From: Rhizobium metallidurans
GTDB taxonomy: Bacteria; Pseudomonadota; Alphaproteobacteria; Rhizobiales; Rhizobiaceae
DNA length: 64,000 bases
Reading direction: 5' to 3'
Assembly (NCBI RefSeq): GCF_014196505.1
Contig: NZ_JACIDW010000003.1
Location: 248,001-312,000 of the forward strand
Below are positions 17,747-28,906 of this stretch, piece by piece. The translations under genes were made by a program, and so were the position numbers. The first letter of the stretch is position 1; every line of letters begins with the position of its first letter. The notes under the pieces were generated by a model. That model searched no databases, was not told the DNA's origin, and saw nothing but the letters and a program-made list of their open reading frames with translations.

Positions 17747-18181
17747 TCAGTCGATCATCGGCAGGCAGTGTTCCATGCCGTAGCCGAGCCGGGCTTTCGC
17801 TTGCGCGAAGTCGATCCAGAAGAAGCGAAACTGGATGGGATCGCCGCCGCTGAACGGCGTCAGCTCATGATGCAGCCATGTCTCGGCATGGCCGTCCTCG
17901 AGCTCGACATGATAATAGTGCCGGCGGTGCCATGCGACACCGCCGGTCTTCAGCGAAAACCGGTAGTCGTGCACGGCAAGCGGGGTGAGGGGATTGGGTG
18001 GCGTCAATCCGGTCTCTTCGACAAACTCGCGGACGGCGGCCTCGGCCACATCCTCTTCGGGTTCCACCGTTCCGCCCGGCACCTGCCAGAGCACGTCGGG
18101 AAAGTCCGGTTCGTCGAAAACGAGAAGCCGGTCGCCCGAAGTGGCGTAAATCAGCACCTTCAGCGCATCCGGCTCCATCAT
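17747..18181 (-). CDS. Nudix hydrolase
   Basis: Nudix enzymes cleave nucleoside diphosphates linked to another group X. The 144-residue product has an intact Nudix box at residues 37-59 (G37, E43, R51-E52, E55-E56, G58), so it should bind metal and be active. The substrate cannot be told; housekeeping of oxidised nucleotides or dinucleotides is possible. Two adjacent ATG codons (18181 and 18178) could start it. It lies 7 bp after the small acidic gene at 18189-18482 on the same strand, so the two probably form an operon convergent with rpoC. Confidence 0.9.
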   Translation of the reverse strand: MMEPDALKVLIYATSGDRLLVFDEPDFPDVLWQVPGGTVEPEEDVAEAAVREFVEETGLTPPNPLTPLAVHDYRFSLKTGGVAWHRRHYYHVELEDGHAETWLHHELTPFSGGDPIQFRFFWIDFAQAKARLGYGMEHCLPMID

Positions 18182-18188
18182 CTCGGGC

Positions 18189-18482
18189 TCAGCTGAAGCG
18201 GATGATCGCGACTTCGCCTTCGACCGCGCCCTTATAGGCGGATGCGTGCGGCTCTTCTTCCGGAACGTCGGTCAGCATGCCGATCTGGTCCAGGTCGGCC
18301 TCGATGAAACCCTCCTCCGACAACGCGTTTAGCGCCTCGCGAACCGCGCTGTCGTCGTCGGCTGCCTTCAGCATGATGTGCAGATCGACGCCTTCGCCGC
18401 CATCGGTCTCGTATCCCTTGCCGATGATGATGAAGACCATCGGGCCTTCGTTGTTGTTGTCGTTGTCCGGGCTGGTAATCAT
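18189..18482 (-). CDS. Small acidic protein of unknown function
   Basis: The 97-residue product is strongly acidic. It begins MITSPDNDNNNEGPM, followed by a hydrophobic strand (VFIIIGKGYET) and alternating helix/strand-like segments with many D and E. I do not recognise a family. ATG 18482 is chosen because AAGGA lies nearby upstream; an in-frame ATG at 18524 would add 14 residues without support. No signal peptide or membrane span is seen. Close linkage to the Nudix gene suggests joint expression, but that does not define its role. Confidence 0.75.
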   Translation of the reverse strand: MITSPDNDNNNEGPMVFIIIGKGYETDGGEGVDLHIMLKAADDDSAVREALNALSEEGFIEADLDQIGMLTDVPEEEPHASAYKGAVEGEVAIIRFS

Positions 18483-18966
18483 TCTTCGTCCTTCGATTCG
18501 AGATTTGAATCTCATTTCAGGCACTTGGCCTGTGCAATCTGTGATTCCTTAGCCGCTTTCGCTGCAATGCCCAAGTTTATCTTGGCCACCGCACGCGATT
18601 TTGTCTAAAAGGTCCGGGCGAGGGCTGAAAGGCCGCGTTTCAAGGCCTTCCCGGGAAGATTATTTGTTAACAGCCTTGACGAGACGACGGGAAACCAGTA
18701 GTACCCGCGCCATCGGAACCCATGTGAGGCATGGCCATCTGGGGCGACACGCCCTCGATATCACCTCAAACAAGGTTCGAAACGCACGTTGAAGATATGT
18801 TGCCTGCACGCATGACGCATTTCTTTTGCGTCCTCTGCTCTTTGTGGTCCATCTGCTAAAACAGATCGGGCCACGTTTTGCGCATTGAGACAGGCGTGTG
18901 ATCTTGCCGGAGACGGCGTGAGTTACGCCCGCAAGGGTTTGAGATTTAAACGTAAGGGATGGTTGA
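18483..18966 (+). other. Divergent region and long 5' leader of the str operon
   Basis: This 484-bp stretch holds no convincing gene. It contains the promoters of the leftward acidic-protein/Nudix pair and the rightward rpsL operon. One possible str promoter is TTGGCC (18582-18587) with CTAAAA (18605-18610), spaced 17 bp; this would give a leader of about 350 nt, long enough for regulatory folding. TAAGGGATGG precedes the rpsL start. Confidence 0.4.
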
Positions 18967-19338
18967 ATGCCTACCGTAAACCAGCTGATCCGCAAGCCGC
19001 GCCAGCCAAACGTAAAGCGTAACAAGGTTCCTGCTCTGCAGGAAAACCCGCAGAAGCGTGGTGTTTGCACCCGCGTCTACACCACGACCCCGAAGAAGCC
19101 GAACTCGGCTCTCCGTAAGGTTGCCAAGATCCGTCTGACCAATGGCTTCGAAGTCATCGGCTACATTCCTGGCGAAGGTCACAACCTGCAGGAACACTCT
19201 GTCGTCATGATCCGTGGCGGCCGCGTGAAGGACTTGCCGGGTGTGCGTTACCACATCATCCGCGGCGTTCTCGATACCCAGGGTGTCAAGAACCGCAAGC
19301 AGCGCCGCTCCAAGTACGGTGCGAAGCGTCCGAAGTAA
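18967..19338 (+). CDS. rpsL: 30S ribosomal protein S12
   Basis: S12 sits at the decoding centre. The 123-residue product shows the conserved [20 protein letters not shown] region with lysines 43-44 and the [13 protein letters not shown] loop. The lysines changed in classical streptomycin-resistant mutants are present in wild-type form, so the allele looks sensitive. It is the first gene of the str operon rpsL-rpsG-fusA-tuf, with 77 bp before rpsG. Confidence 0.98.
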   Translation: MPTVNQLIRKPRQPNVKRNKVPALQENPQKRGVCTRVYTTTPKKPNSALRKVAKIRLTNGFEVIGYIPGEGHNLQEHSVVMIRGGRVKDLPGVRYHIIRGVLDTQGVKNRKQRRSKYGAKRPK

Positions 19339-19415
19339 TTCGGACTTTTGTAAATTCGGCGCTGCGTGAGGTCCTCCGCGTGATAAAGCGCCTTAACGGT
19401 TAAGAGACGAGAAGT

Positions 19416-19886
19416 ATGTCCAGACGTCACAGAGCAGAAAAGCGCGAGATCAACCCGGACCCGAAGTTCGGCGATCTCATCGTCACCAAGTTCATGAATG
19501 CGATCATGCTTGACGGCAAGAAGTCCGTCGCTGAAAGCATTGTTTACGGCGCATTTGACTCCGTAGCGAGCAAGTCGAAGCAGGAGCCGCTGGTTGTTTT
19601 CCACGCCGCCCTCGACAACATTGCTCCGCACGTAGAAGTCCGTTCGCGCCGCGTTGGTGGTGCTACGTACCAGGTCCCGGTTGATGTTCGTCCCGAGCGT
19701 CGCCAGGCCCTCGCAATTCGCTGGCTGATCACTGCCGCCCGCAAGCGCAATGAGACGACGATGGTCGATCGCCTTTCCGGCGAACTTCTCGATGCATCCA
19801 ACAACCGTGGTAGCGCCGTCAAGAAGCGCGAAGACACGCACAAGATGGCTGATGCCAACCGTGCGTTCTCGCATTATCGCTGGTAA
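19416..19886 (+). CDS. rpsG: 30S ribosomal protein S7
   Basis: S7 nucleates assembly of the 30S head and contacts E-site tRNA. The 156-residue product starts [20 protein letters not shown] and contains the conserved [23 protein letters not shown] block at about residues 85-107. The length is standard for bacteria. In other bacteria S7 is the autogenous repressor of the str operon; no equivalent site could be identified here. The gene is followed by fusA after 30 bp, with GAAAGGCAG as the ribosome-binding region. Confidence 0.98.
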   Translation: MSRRHRAEKREINPDPKFGDLIVTKFMNAIMLDGKKSVAESIVYGAFDSVASKSKQEPLVVFHAALDNIAPHVEVRSRRVGGATYQVPVDVRPERRQALAIRWLITAARKRNETTMVDRLSGELLDASNNRGSAVKKREDTHKMADANRAFSHYRW

Positions 19887-19916
19887 TCCCGAACGGTTCC
19901 CGAAAGGCAGTCCATT

Positions 19917-22016
19917 ATGGCTCGCGAATATAAAATCGAAGACTACCGTAATTTCGGTATCATGGCGCACATCGACGCCGGCAAGACGACGACGACCGAG
20001 CGTATCCTTTACTATACCGGCAAGTCGCACAAGATCGGCGAAGTGCACGATGGCGCCGCCACGATGGACTGGATGGAGCAGGAGCAGGAGCGTGGCATCA
20101 CGATCACGTCCGCTGCGACCACGACCTTCTGGAAGGGTCGCGACGGCAAGATGCGTCGCTTCAACATCATCGACACCCCCGGCCACGTCGACTTCACGAT
20201 TGAAGTCGAGCGTTCGCTGCGCGTTCTCGACGGGGCTGTTGCCCTTCTCGATGCCAACGCCGGCGTAGAGCCGCAGACGGAAACCGTCTGGCGTCAGGCT
20301 GAGAAGTACAACGTTCCGCGCATGATCTTCTGCAACAAGATGGACAAGACCGGCGCTGACTTCTACCGCTCGGTAGAAATGATCAAGACCCGTCTCGGCG
20401 CGACCGCGGTTGTCATGCAGCTCCCGATCGGCGCAGAGTCCGAGTTCAAGGGCGTTGTCGACCTGATCGAGATGAACGCTCTCATCTGGCGCGACGAGTC
20501 GCTCGGCGCCCAGTGGGACGTCGTCGAAATCCCTGACGACCTGAAGGAAAAGGCTGCCGAATATCGCGAAAAGCTGATCGAGACCGTTGTCGAGATCGAC
20601 GAAGCCGCGATGGAAGCCTACCTCGAAGGCACCATGCCGGACAACGATCAGATCCGCGCGCTTGTCCGTCGCGGCACGATCGACGTCAAGTTCCACCCGA
20701 TGTTCTGCGGCACCGCCTTCAAGAACAAGGGCGTTCAGCCGCTGCTCGACGCCGTTGTCGACTACCTGCCGTCGCCGATGGACATCCCGGCGATCAAGGG
20801 TATCGACTTCAAGACCGAAGCCGAAATCGAGCGTCATGCCGACGACGCCGAGCCGCTTTCCATGCTCGCGTTCAAGATCATGAACGACCCCTTCGTCGGT
20901 TCGCTGACCTTCGCTCGCATCTACTCCGGCAAGCTCGAAAAGGGCGCGTCGGTCATGAACACGGTCAAGGACAAGCGCGAGCGCGTCGGCCGCATGCTGC
21001 AGATGCACTCGAACTCGCGTGAAGACATCGAAGAAGCCTTCGCGGGCGACATCGTTGCTCTCGCCGGTCTCAAGGAGACCACCACTGGCGATACGCTCTG
21101 CGATCCGCTGAAGCCGGTTATCCTCGAGCGCATGGAATTCCCCGAGCCGGTCATCCAGATCGCGATCGAGCCGAAGACCAAGGGCGACCAGGAAAAGATG
21201 GGCCTCGCGCTCAACCGTCTGGCTGCTGAAGACCCGTCCTTCCGCGTGAAGACTGACCAGGAATCCGGTCAGACGATCATCGCCGGCATGGGCGAACTTC
21301 ACCTCGACATTCTCGTCGACCGCATGCGTCGCGAATTCAAGGTTGAAGCGACCGTTGGTGCGCCGCAGGTTGCTTACCGCGAGACGATTACCCGTCAGAC
21401 GGAAAAGGACTACACCCACAAGAAGCAGTCGGGTGGTACCGGTCAGTTCGCACGCGTCAAGATCATCTTCGAACCGAACCCCGATGGCGAAGACTTCAAG
21501 TTCGAATCCAAGATCGTCGGCGGTTCTGTTCCGAAGGAATACATCCCCGGCGTTCAGAAGGGTATCGAAAGCGTTCTGTCGTCTGGTCCGTTGGCTGGCT
21601 TCCCGATGCTGGGCGTCAAGGCGACCCTCATCGACGGCGCCTTCCACGACGTCGACTCGTCGGTTCTGGCCTTCGAAATCGCATCTCGTGCATGCTTCCG
21701 TGAAGCTGCCCGCGAAGCCGGTGCCCAGCTCCTTGAGCCGATGATGAAGGTCGAAGTCGTGACGCCGGAAGACTACGTCGGCGACGTCATCGGCGACCTG
21801 AACTCCCGCCGTGGTCAGATCCAGGGTCAGGAAAGCCGCGGTATCGCTGTTGTCATCAACGCGAACGTCCCGCTGGCCAACATGTTCAAGTACGTCGACA
21901 ACCTGCGCTCCATGTCGCAGGGCCGCGCCCAGTACACGATGACCTTCGATCACTATGCGCCGGTCCCGTCGAACGTCGCCACCGAGATCCAGGCAAAGTA
22001 TTCCGGTCAGAAGTGA
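19917..22016 (+). CDS. fusA: Elongation factor G
   Basis: EF-G is the GTPase that drives translocation. The 699-residue product has the P-loop [15 protein letters not shown] (about residues 17-31), the switch [11 protein letters not shown] (about 88-96), the [11 protein letters not shown]4 region and five domains ending in the EF-G C domain. The length is normal. It is co-transcribed with rpsL, rpsG and the second tuf. The opposite strand also stays open over almost its entire length, a codon-usage effect rather than a gene. Confidence 0.98.
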   Translation: MAREYKIEDYRNFGIMAHIDAGKTTTTERILYYTGKSHKIGEVHDGAATMDWMEQEQERGITITSAATTTFWKGRDGKMRRFNIIDTPGHVDFTIEVERSLRVLDGAVALLDANAGVEPQTETVWRQAEKYNVPRMIFCNKMDKTGADFYRSVEMIKTRLGATAVVMQLPIGAESEFKGVVDLIEMNALIWRDESLGAQWDVVEIPDDLKEKAAEYREKLIETVVEIDEAAMEAYLEGTMPDNDQIRALVRRGTIDVKFHPMFCGTAFKNKGVQPLLDAVVDYLPSPMDIPAIKGIDFKTEAEIERHADDAEPLSMLAFKIMNDPFVGSLTFARIYSGKLEKGASVMNTVKDKRERVGRMLQMHSNSREDIEEAFAGDIVALAGLKETTTGDTLCDPLKPVILERMEFPEPVIQIAIEPKTKGDQEKMGLALNRLAAEDPSFRVKTDQESGQTIIAGMGELHLDILVDRMRREFKVEATVGAPQVAYRETITRQTEKDYTHKKQSGGTGQFARVKIIFEPNPDGEDFKFESKIVGGSVPKEYIPGVQKGIESVLSSGPLAGFPMLGVKATLIDGAFHDVDSSVLAFEIASRACFREAAREAGAQLLEPMMKVEVVTPEDYVGDVIGDLNSRRGQIQGQESRGIAVVINANVPLANMFKYVDNLRSMSQGRAQYTMTFDHYAPVPSNVATEIQAKYSGQK

Positions 22017-22083
22017 CCGGAATACCAATTGACCGATAACAAGAATTAAGTCCCTCGCGGACTTGCAAGAATGGAGAGCCTAA

Positions 22084-23259
<1,176 letters not shown>

Positions 23260-23572
23260 TCATTGAGATCGGCCGTCTCGAAAGGGACGGCCGCTTCGAT
23301 GACATTATTATGAAGCAAGTGGCTTTAGCCGCTTGCTTATTACAGAGAAATACGGCACATGGCGCGCAAGCGCTGTTTGCGTGCTGCTTCGTCGTTTCGA
23401 AGCGGCAGACTGAAACTAACATAAAGGTGGCCGAAAGGCCTGAAGACTGGATAGGGATGCCGGTTTCCGACGTCCCTCTCGATCTTTGAAACCGGTGGCC
23501 CGCCTTTAGGGAATAAAACAACCCGTGCCTTGAACAAGGGCGCGTAAGTAACAAACACAAGGATAACGTCGA
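23260..23572 (+). other. str-S10 intergenic region and S10 leader
   Basis: This 313-bp gap holds no convincing gene. Besides the two hairpins after tuf, a third (GCTGCTTCG at 23383-23391 with 23398-23406) lies closer to rpsJ. The S10 leader of many bacteria is an L4-dependent attenuator; whether this one works that way cannot be judged from sequence. No clear promoter was found. Confidence 0.45.
23270..23338 (+). terminator. Two hairpins after tuf, end of str operon
   Basis: CGGCCGTC (23270-23277) pairs with 23286-23293, and AAGCAAGTGG (23313-23322) pairs with 23329-23338 with one wobble. Neither has a strong T tract, so they may be partial terminators or mRNA-end stabilisers. Confidence 0.5.
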
Positions 23573-23881
23573 ATGAACGGCCAAAATATCCGCATTCGCC
23601 TGAAGGCGTTCGATCACCGCATTCTCGACGCTTCGACGCGCGAGATCGTGTCGACGGCGAAGCGCACCGGCGCAAGCGTCCGGGGCCCCGTTCCGCTTCC
23701 GACTCGCATCGAGAAGTTTACGGTAAACCGGTCCCCACACATCGACAAGAAGAGCCGCGAGCAGTTCGAGATGCGCACGCATAAGCGCCTCCTCGACATC
23801 GTTGACCCGACACCGCAGACGGTAGACGCGCTGATGAAGCTCGATCTCGCCGCTGGTGTCGATGTTGAGATCAAGCTCTGA
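23573..23881 (+). CDS. rpsJ: 30S ribosomal protein S10
   Basis: S10 is a 30S head protein and, as NusE, a partner of NusB in antitermination. The 102-residue product ([19 protein letters not shown]) has the conserved loop with [20 protein letters not shown] at about residues 39-58. Length is standard. It opens the S10 operon, with rplC 34 bp downstream. A structured 313-bp leader precedes it. Confidence 0.98.
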   Translation: MNGQNIRIRLKAFDHRILDASTREIVSTAKRTGASVRGPVPLPTRIEKFTVNRSPHIDKKSREQFEMRTHKRLLDIVDPTPQTVDALMKLDLAAGVDVEIKL

Positions 23882-23915
23882 GCCTAGCTCGAGCTGAGTT
23901 GGAAGGATTGAACCG

Positions 23916-24557
23916 ATGCGTTCAGGTGTGATTGCACAGAAGGTCGGCATGACCCGCGTCTATAACGACGCCGGCGAACATGTTCCGGTAACAGTACTGC
24001 GTATGGAAGGCTGCCAGGTCGTAGCCCAGCGCACAGTAGAAAAGAACGGCTACGCCGCGGTTCAGCTTGGTGCTGGCACGGCGAAGGTCAAGAACACGTC
24101 CAAGGCGATGCGCGGCAATTTCGCTATTGCCAACGTCGAGCCGAAGGCCAAGCTCGCTGAATTCCGTGTCACGGAAGACAACCTGCTTGACGTCGGCACC
24201 GAGCTCAAGGCTGGCCATTTCGCCACCGGTCAGCTCGTCGATGTCACCGGCACGACGATTGGTAAGGGCTTTGCCGGCGCCATGAAGCGCCACGGCTTCG
24301 GCGGTCTGCGCGCCACGCACGGTGTGTCGGTTTCGCACCGCTCGCACGGTTCGACCGGCTCGCGCCAGGATCCGGGCAAGGTTTTCAAGAACAAGAAGAT
24401 GGCTGGTCACATGGGCCAGACGCGCGTAACGACTCAGAACCTTGAAGTGGTTTCGACCGACGAAGATCGTGGTCTGATCCTGATCAAGGGTGCAGTACCC
24501 GGTTCCAAGGGTGCCTGGATCATCGTGCGCGACGCCGTCAAGTCGGCCGCGAAGTAA
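23916..24557 (+). CDS. rplC: 50S ribosomal protein L3
   Basis: L3 is an early-assembly protein reaching toward the peptidyl-transferase centre. The 213-residue product begins [18 protein letters not shown] and has the conserved finger sequence [20 protein letters not shown] at about residues 127-146, including the glutamine-containing [19 protein letters not shown] segment that is methylated in some bacteria. AAGGATTG precedes the ATG. It is tightly linked to rplD, 13 bp downstream. Confidence 0.98.
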   Translation: MRSGVIAQKVGMTRVYNDAGEHVPVTVLRMEGCQVVAQRTVEKNGYAAVQLGAGTAKVKNTSKAMRGNFAIANVEPKAKLAEFRVTEDNLLDVGTELKAGHFATGQLVDVTGTTIGKGFAGAMKRHGFGGLRATHGVSVSHRSHGSTGSRQDPGKVFKNKKMAGHMGQTRVTTQNLEVVSTDEDRGLILIKGAVPGSKGAWIIVRDAVKSAAK

Positions 24558-24570
24558 GGGAGCCAGACCA

Positions 24571-25191
24571 ATGGAATTCAACGTCAAGACCCTCGAGGGA
24601 AAAGACGCAGGGAAGGTTTCTCTTTCTGACGCGATTTTCGGTCTCGAGCCCCGCGAAGACATTCTCGCCCGCGTCATCCGCTGGCAACTTGCCAAGAAGC
24701 AGCAGGGCACCCACCAGGCAAAGGGCCGCGCCGACGTATGGCGCACCGGCGCCAAGATGTACAAGCAGAAGGGTACGGGCCGCGCTCGTCACCATTCGGC
24801 TCGCGCTCCGCAGTTCCGCGGCGGTGGTAAGGCTCACGGCCCGGTTGCTCGCAGCCACGAACACGACCTTCCGAAGAAGGTTCGCGCTCTTGGCCTGCGT
24901 CACGCGCTGTCCGCCAAGCTGAAGTCCGACGATGTCATCATCATCGACAACCTGGTTGCTGCTGAAGCAAAGACCAAGGCGCTGGCTTCGACCTTCGCAA
25001 CGCTCGGCCTGACCAACGCTCTCTTCATCGGCGGCGCCGAACTTGATGGCAACTTCAAGCTCGCAGCCAAGAACATCCCGAACATCGATGTTCTGCCGAT
25101 CCAGGGCATCAACGTTTATGACATCGTGCGCCGTGGCAAGCTCGTGCTTTCCAAGGCTGCCGTTGAAGCTCTAGAGGAGCGTTTCAAGTGA
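24571..25191 (+). CDS. rplD: 50S ribosomal protein L4
   Basis: L4 lines the polypeptide exit tunnel. The 206-residue product ([18 protein letters not shown]) contains the tunnel loop region [20 protein letters not shown] near residues 62-81. In E. coli L4 also represses its own operon. ATG 24571 follows GGGAGCCAGACC. Its last bases overlap the rplW start by 4 bp (GTGA), so translation of L23 is coupled to L4. Confidence 0.97.
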   Translation: MEFNVKTLEGKDAGKVSLSDAIFGLEPREDILARVIRWQLAKKQQGTHQAKGRADVWRTGAKMYKQKGTGRARHHSARAPQFRGGGKAHGPVARSHEHDLPKKVRALGLRHALSAKLKSDDVIIIDNLVAAEAKTKALASTFATLGLTNALFIGGAELDGNFKLAAKNIPNIDVLPIQGINVYDIVRRGKLVLSKAAVEALEERFK

Positions 25192-25481
25192 CCGATCTTC
25201 GCCACTATGATGTGATCGTCTCGCCGTCGATCACCGAAAAGTCCACGCTGGTATCGGAAAACAACCAGGTTGTTTTCAACGTCGCTAAGACGGCGTCGAA
25301 GCCGGAAATCAAGGCTGCAGTCGAGGCGCTCTTCGGCGTCAAGGTCACGGCCGTCAACACTCTGCTCCGCAAGGGCAAGACCAAGCGTTTCCGCGGTTTT
25401 GCCGGCAAGCAGAAGGACGTGAAGAAGGCAATCGTGACTTTGGCTGAAGGCCAGACGATCGACGTCTCCACCGGTCTCTGA
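25188..25481 (+). CDS. rplW: 50S ribosomal protein L23
   Basis: L23 sits at the tunnel exit and docks trigger factor and SRP. The 97-residue product starts at GTG within the rplD stop overlap and gives [19 protein letters not shown]. The conserved [24 protein letters not shown] stretch is split here for brevity over residues 25-48. GAGGAGCG lies just upstream inside rplD. Length and composition are normal; rplB follows after 11 bp. Confidence 0.97.
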   Translation: MTDLRHYDVIVSPSITEKSTLVSENNQVVFNVAKTASKPEIKAAVEALFGVKVTAVNTLLRKGKTKRFRGFAGKQKDVKKAIVTLAEGQTIDVSTGL

Positions 25482-25492
25482 GGAATAAAAAC

Positions 25493-26329
25493 ATGGCATT
25501 GAAAACATTCAATCCTACGACCCCGAGCCAGCGTCAGCTGGTCATCGTCGACCGCTCCTCGCTCTACAAGGGCAAGCCGGTCAAGGCGCTGACGGAAGGT
25601 CTGACCAAGAGCGGCGGTCGTAACAACCTCGGTCGCATCACGGCTCGCTTCATCGGCGGCGGTCACAAGCGTACGTATCGTCTGATCGACTTCAAGCGTC
25701 GCAAGTTCGACGTCGAAGGCACGGTCGAGCGTATCGAATACGACCCGAACCGTACCGCGTTCATCGCGCTCATCTCCTACGCCGATGGCGAAAAGGCCTA
25801 CATCATCGCTCCGCAGCGCCTTGCTGCCGGCGACAAGGTCATCGCCTCCGAAAAGGCTGTGGACGTAAAGCCGGGCAACACCATGCCCCTGCAGTACATC
25901 CCGGTTGGCTCCATCATCCACAACGTGGAAATGAAGCCGGGCAAGGGCGGTCAGATCGCGCGCTCCGCTGGTTCCTACGCACAGCTCGTAGGCCGCGATG
26001 CAGGCATGGCGATCCTTCGCCTGAACTCCGGTGAACAGCGTCTCGTGCCAGGCTCCTGCCTTGCTTCGATCGGTGCGGTTTCCAACCCTGACCACGCCAA
26101 CATCAACGACGGCAAGGCCGGTCGTACCGTTTGGCGCGGCAAGCGTCCGCATAACCGCGGCGTCGTCATGAACCCGGTCGACCACCCGCACGGTGGTGGT
26201 GAAGGTCGCACGTCTGGTGGTCGTCATCCTGTTTCTCCGTGGGGCAAGCCGACCAAGGGCAAGCGTACCCGGTCGAACAAGTCGACCGACAAGATGATCA
26301 TGCGCTCGCGTCATCAGCGTAAGAAGTAA
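25493..26329 (+). CDS. rplB: 50S ribosomal protein L2
   Basis: L2 is needed for subunit association and peptidyl transfer. The 278-residue product begins [17 protein letters not shown] and has the conserved C-terminal loop [20 protein letters not shown] (about residues 224-243) with the histidine at 229-231 implicated in activity. AGGAATAAAAAC precedes the ATG. It is followed by rpsS after 15 bp. No anomaly is seen. Confidence 0.98.
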   Translation: MALKTFNPTTPSQRQLVIVDRSSLYKGKPVKALTEGLTKSGGRNNLGRITARFIGGGHKRTYRLIDFKRRKFDVEGTVERIEYDPNRTAFIALISYADGEKAYIIAPQRLAAGDKVIASEKAVDVKPGNTMPLQYIPVGSIIHNVEMKPGKGGQIARSAGSYAQLVGRDAGMAILRLNSGEQRLVPGSCLASIGAVSNPDHANINDGKAGRTVWRGKRPHNRGVVMNPVDHPHGGGEGRTSGGRHPVSPWGKPTKGKRTRSNKSTDKMIMRSRHQRKK

Positions 26330-26344
26330 GAGAGGAAGTCTCCA

Positions 26345-26623
26345 ATGGCTCGTTCAGTATGGAAAGGTCCGTTCGTTGACGGCTATCTTCTCAAGAAGGC
26401 TGAGAAGGTTCGTGAAGGCGGACGTGCAGAAGTAATCAAGATCTGGAGCCGCCGCTCCACGATCCTGCCCCAGTTCGTCGGTCTCACCTTCGGCGTCTAC
26501 AACGGCAGCAAGCATGTTCCGGTCAATGTCAATGAAGACATGGTCGGTCACAAATTCGGTGAATTCTCTCCGACCCGGACCTACTACGGTCACGGTGCGG
26601 ACAAGAAGGCAAAGAGGAAGTAA
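26345..26623 (+). CDS. rpsS: 30S ribosomal protein S19
   Basis: S19 lies in the 30S head and binds S13. The 92-residue product starts [20 protein letters not shown] and ends with the [21 protein letters not shown] tail segment typical of S19, given here as residues 68-88. GAGGAAGTCTCC precedes its ATG. rplV starts 2 bp after the stop, indicating coupled translation. Confidence 0.98.
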   Translation: MARSVWKGPFVDGYLLKKAEKVREGGRAEVIKIWSRRSTILPQFVGLTFGVYNGSKHVPVNVNEDMVGHKFGEFSPTRTYYGHGADKKAKRK

Positions 26624-26625
26624 CG

Positions 26626-27018
26626 ATGGGCAAGGCAAAAGCCGAACGCCGGCTGAAGGACAACGAGGCGCAAGCAGTCGCCCGCACGCTCCGCGTCAGC
26701 CCACAGAAGCTCAACCTGGTTGCCGCGGCTATCCGCGGCAAGAAGGTCGAGCGCGCACTCGCTGAGCTGGAATTCTCCCGCAAGCGCATCGCAGGCGCCG
26801 TCAAGAAGACGCTCGAGTCCGCGATCGCCAACGCCGAGAACAACCATGATCTCGACGTTGACTCGCTGGTCGTAGCGGAAGCTTACGTCGGCAAGTCGAT
26901 CGTCATGAAGCGTTTCCACGCTCGTGGCCGTGGTCGTGCATCGCGCATCGAAAAGCCCTTTGCGCACCTCACGATCGTTGTTCGCGAAGTTGAAGCCGCC
27001 ACCGAGGAGGCCGCATAA
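26626..27018 (+). CDS. rplV: 50S ribosomal protein L22
   Basis: L22 lines the exit tunnel with L4. The 130-residue product starts [20 protein letters not shown], carries [19 protein letters not shown] and ends in the tunnel hairpin region ([19 protein letters not shown], about 88-106) plus a short acidic tail (EAATEEAA). It overlaps rpsC by one base (TAATG), so the two are translationally coupled. Confidence 0.98.
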   Translation: MGKAKAERRLKDNEAQAVARTLRVSPQKLNLVAAAIRGKKVERALAELEFSRKRIAGAVKKTLESAIANAENNHDLDVDSLVVAEAYVGKSIVMKRFHARGRGRASRIEKPFAHLTIVVREVEAATEEAA

Positions 27019-27737
27019 TGGGTCAGAAAATCAATCCGATTGGTTTCCGTCTTGGCATCAACCGTACCTGGGATAGCCGCTGGTTCGCGGACAATGCCGA
27101 ATACGGTCAGCTGCTGCACGAAGACCTGAAGATGCGCAAGTTCGTCATGAACGAACTGAAGCAGGCTGGTATCTCCAAGGTGGTTATCGAGCGTCCGCAC
27201 AAGAAGTGCCGCGTCACGATCCACTCGGCTCGTCCGGGCCTGATCATCGGCAAGAAGGGCGCAGACATCGACAAGCTCCGCAAGAAGCTGTCGGACATGA
27301 CGAACTCCGAAACGCACCTCAACATCGTTGAAGTTCGCAAGCCGGAAGTCGACGCTGTTCTGGTCGCCCAGTCGATCGCTCAGCAGCTCGAGCGTCGTGT
27401 TGCTTTCCGTCGCGCCATGAAGCGCGCCGTTCAGTCCGCGATGCGTCTTGGCGCCGAAGGCATCAAGATCACCTGCGCGGGCCGTCTCGGCGGTGCTGAA
27501 ATCGCTCGTACGGAATGGTACCGCGAAGGTCGCGTGCCGCTGCATACGCTGCGCGCTGACATCGACTACGGCACAGCCGAAGCGGAAACCGCTTTCGGTA
27601 TCTGCGGCATCAAGGTTTGGATCTTCAAGGGCGAAATCCTTGAGCACGATCCGATGGCCTCCGAGCGCCGCGCACTCGAGGGTGATGCTCAGGGTCCGGC
27701 TAGCCGCGACCGCGATCGTCGCCGCGACAACGCTTAA
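27018..27737 (+). CDS. rpsC: 30S ribosomal protein S3
   Basis: S3 forms part of the mRNA entry site. The 239-residue product has the KH domain with the [14 protein letters not shown] helix (about residues 77-90) and the C-terminal S3 domain ([17 protein letters not shown]). The tail is rich in R and D ([12 protein letters not shown]), common in alphaproteobacteria. Its ATG shares the last base of the rplV stop. rplP follows after 36 bp. Confidence 0.98.
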   Translation: MGQKINPIGFRLGINRTWDSRWFADNAEYGQLLHEDLKMRKFVMNELKQAGISKVVIERPHKKCRVTIHSARPGLIIGKKGADIDKLRKKLSDMTNSETHLNIVEVRKPEVDAVLVAQSIAQQLERRVAFRRAMKRAVQSAMRLGAEGIKITCAGRLGGAEIARTEWYREGRVPLHTLRADIDYGTAEAETAFGICGIKVWIFKGEILEHDPMASERRALEGDAQGPASRDRDRRRDNA

Positions 27738-27773
27738 TAGCGTTGGTGGCAGATAAGTTCGGAGAATAAGAAA

Positions 27774-28187
27774 ATGTTGCAGCCAAAGCGTACCAAGTAC
27801 CGCAAGCAATTCAAGGGCCGCATCAAGGGCGTCGCCAAGGGTGGTTCCGACCTCGCCTTCGGTGAATTCGGCCTTAAGGCTCAGGAGCCAAACCGCGTCA
27901 ATGCACGCGAGATCGAAGCGGCCCGCCGCGCGATCACGCGCTACATGAAGCGTGCTGGCCGTGTATGGATCCGCGTGTTCCCGGATGTTCCGGTAACCGC
28001 AAAGCCGACCGAAGTCCGTATGGGTAAGGGTAAGGGCTCTGTTGAATATTGGGCATGCAAGGTCAAGCCAGGCCGCATGATGTTCGAGATCGACGGCGTC
28101 AGCGAAGAAATCGCTCGCGAAGCGCTTCGCCTCGGCTCTGCCAAGCTCTCGGTCAAGACGCGCTTCGTACAGCGCATTGCAGAGTAA
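27774..28187 (+). CDS. rplP: 50S ribosomal protein L16
   Basis: L16 helps position A-site tRNA. The 137-residue product starts [19 protein letters not shown] and has the conserved [20 protein letters not shown] block at about residues 82-101. The arginine that is hydroxylated in E. coli L16 lies in a corresponding basic loop. AGAATAAGAAA precedes the ATG. Length is standard. rpmC follows after 12 bp with AAGGAG. Confidence 0.98.
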   Translation: MLQPKRTKYRKQFKGRIKGVAKGGSDLAFGEFGLKAQEPNRVNAREIEAARRAITRYMKRAGRVWIRVFPDVPVTAKPTEVRMGKGKGSVEYWACKVKPGRMMFEIDGVSEEIAREALRLGSAKLSVKTRFVQRIAE

Positions 28188-28199
28188 GGAGCAAGGCAC

Positions 28200-28400
28200 A
28201 TGAAAGCCGAAGAAGTTCGCGGCCTGACGGCCGATCAGCTCAAGGACAAGCTCGCCGACCTGAAGAAGGAGCAGTTCAACCTGCGCTTCCAGAAGGCCAC
28301 CGGTCAGCTCGAAAAGTCCTCCCGCGTCAACGAAGTTCGCAAGGACATCGCCCGCGTGAAAACCATTGCCCGCCAGAAGGCGGCAGAAGCAAAGGCCTAA
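28200..28400 (+). CDS. rpmC: 50S ribosomal protein L29
   Basis: L29 is a small helical-hairpin protein near the tunnel exit. The 66-residue product [20 protein letters not shown] onward has the conserved [18 protein letters not shown] segment (about residues 22-39) and a basic C terminus. AAGGAGCAAGGCAC precedes the ATG. rpsQ begins five bases after its stop and has almost no independent ribosome-binding site, so it is likely read by coupling. Confidence 0.97.
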   Translation: MKAEEVRGLTADQLKDKLADLKKEQFNLRFQKATGQLEKSSRVNEVRKDIARVKTIARQKAAEAKA

Positions 28401-28404
28401 GAAT

Positions 28405-28644
28405 ATGCCGAAGCGCATCCTGCAGGGCGTCGTCGTTGGCGACAAGAACGAGAAGACTGTAGTTGTCCGCGTTGAGCGTCGTTTCGCTCATCCGCTGATG
28501 CAGAAGACCGTTCGTCGTTCCAAGAAGTACAAGGCCCACGACGAAAACAATCAGTACAAGATCGGCGATACCGTATCCATCGAGGAATGCGCGCCGATCT
28601 CGAAGGACAAGTGCTGGACGGTTATTTCCGGCCAGGCAAAGTAA
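28405..28644 (+). CDS. rpsQ: 30S ribosomal protein S17
   Basis: S17 is a primary 16S rRNA-binding protein with an OB fold. The 79-residue product begins [20 protein letters not shown] and has the [20 protein letters not shown] motif near residues 45-64. The start ATG lies five bases after the rpmC stop with no purine-rich site of its own; the longer frame to 28366 runs inside rpmC and is rejected. A strong intrinsic terminator follows, ending the S10 transcript here. Confidence 0.96.
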   Translation: MPKRILQGVVVGDKNEKTVVVRVERRFAHPLMQKTVRRSKKYKAHDENNQYKIGDTVSIEECAPISKDKCWTVISGQAK

Positions 28645-28697
28645 GAATTTCTCGCGAGGCCTTGCGTCTCGCGGAAATTTCTGTATGAAGCAGCGTC

Positions 28698-28725
28698 AGA
28701 ACGCTCGTTCGTCGAGCGTTCTTTT
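28698..28725 (+). terminator. Intrinsic terminator between rpsQ and rplN
   Basis: AGAACGCTCG (28698-28707) pairs with 28713-28722 around TTCGT, followed by T residues to 28725. A weaker inverted repeat (about 28646-28680) precedes it. The stem is strong and falls 54 bp after rpsQ, dividing the S10 from the spc operon. Confidence 0.85.
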
Positions 28726-28906
28726 GCTTTGAGCGCACGGAAGGTCCCGTTTGGGAAACCACCCTGGCACGATCGATCCCGCGCTAGTCAAGCTATTGCC
28801 GTGTTTTCGCCTGCTCTCGTGGCAAGCGGCCGGCTGACAATTTTCATATGCCGGGGTAGGGGGCGACAGCCCAACCATCCCGGTAAACACAAGAAGGCGA
28901 CCTGAT

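Noticed and set aside
19248-22028. A 926-codon open frame opposite fusA, rpsG and part of rpsL
   Set aside because: It spans three well-established genes in antisense and lacks motifs; treated as a codon-bias shadow.
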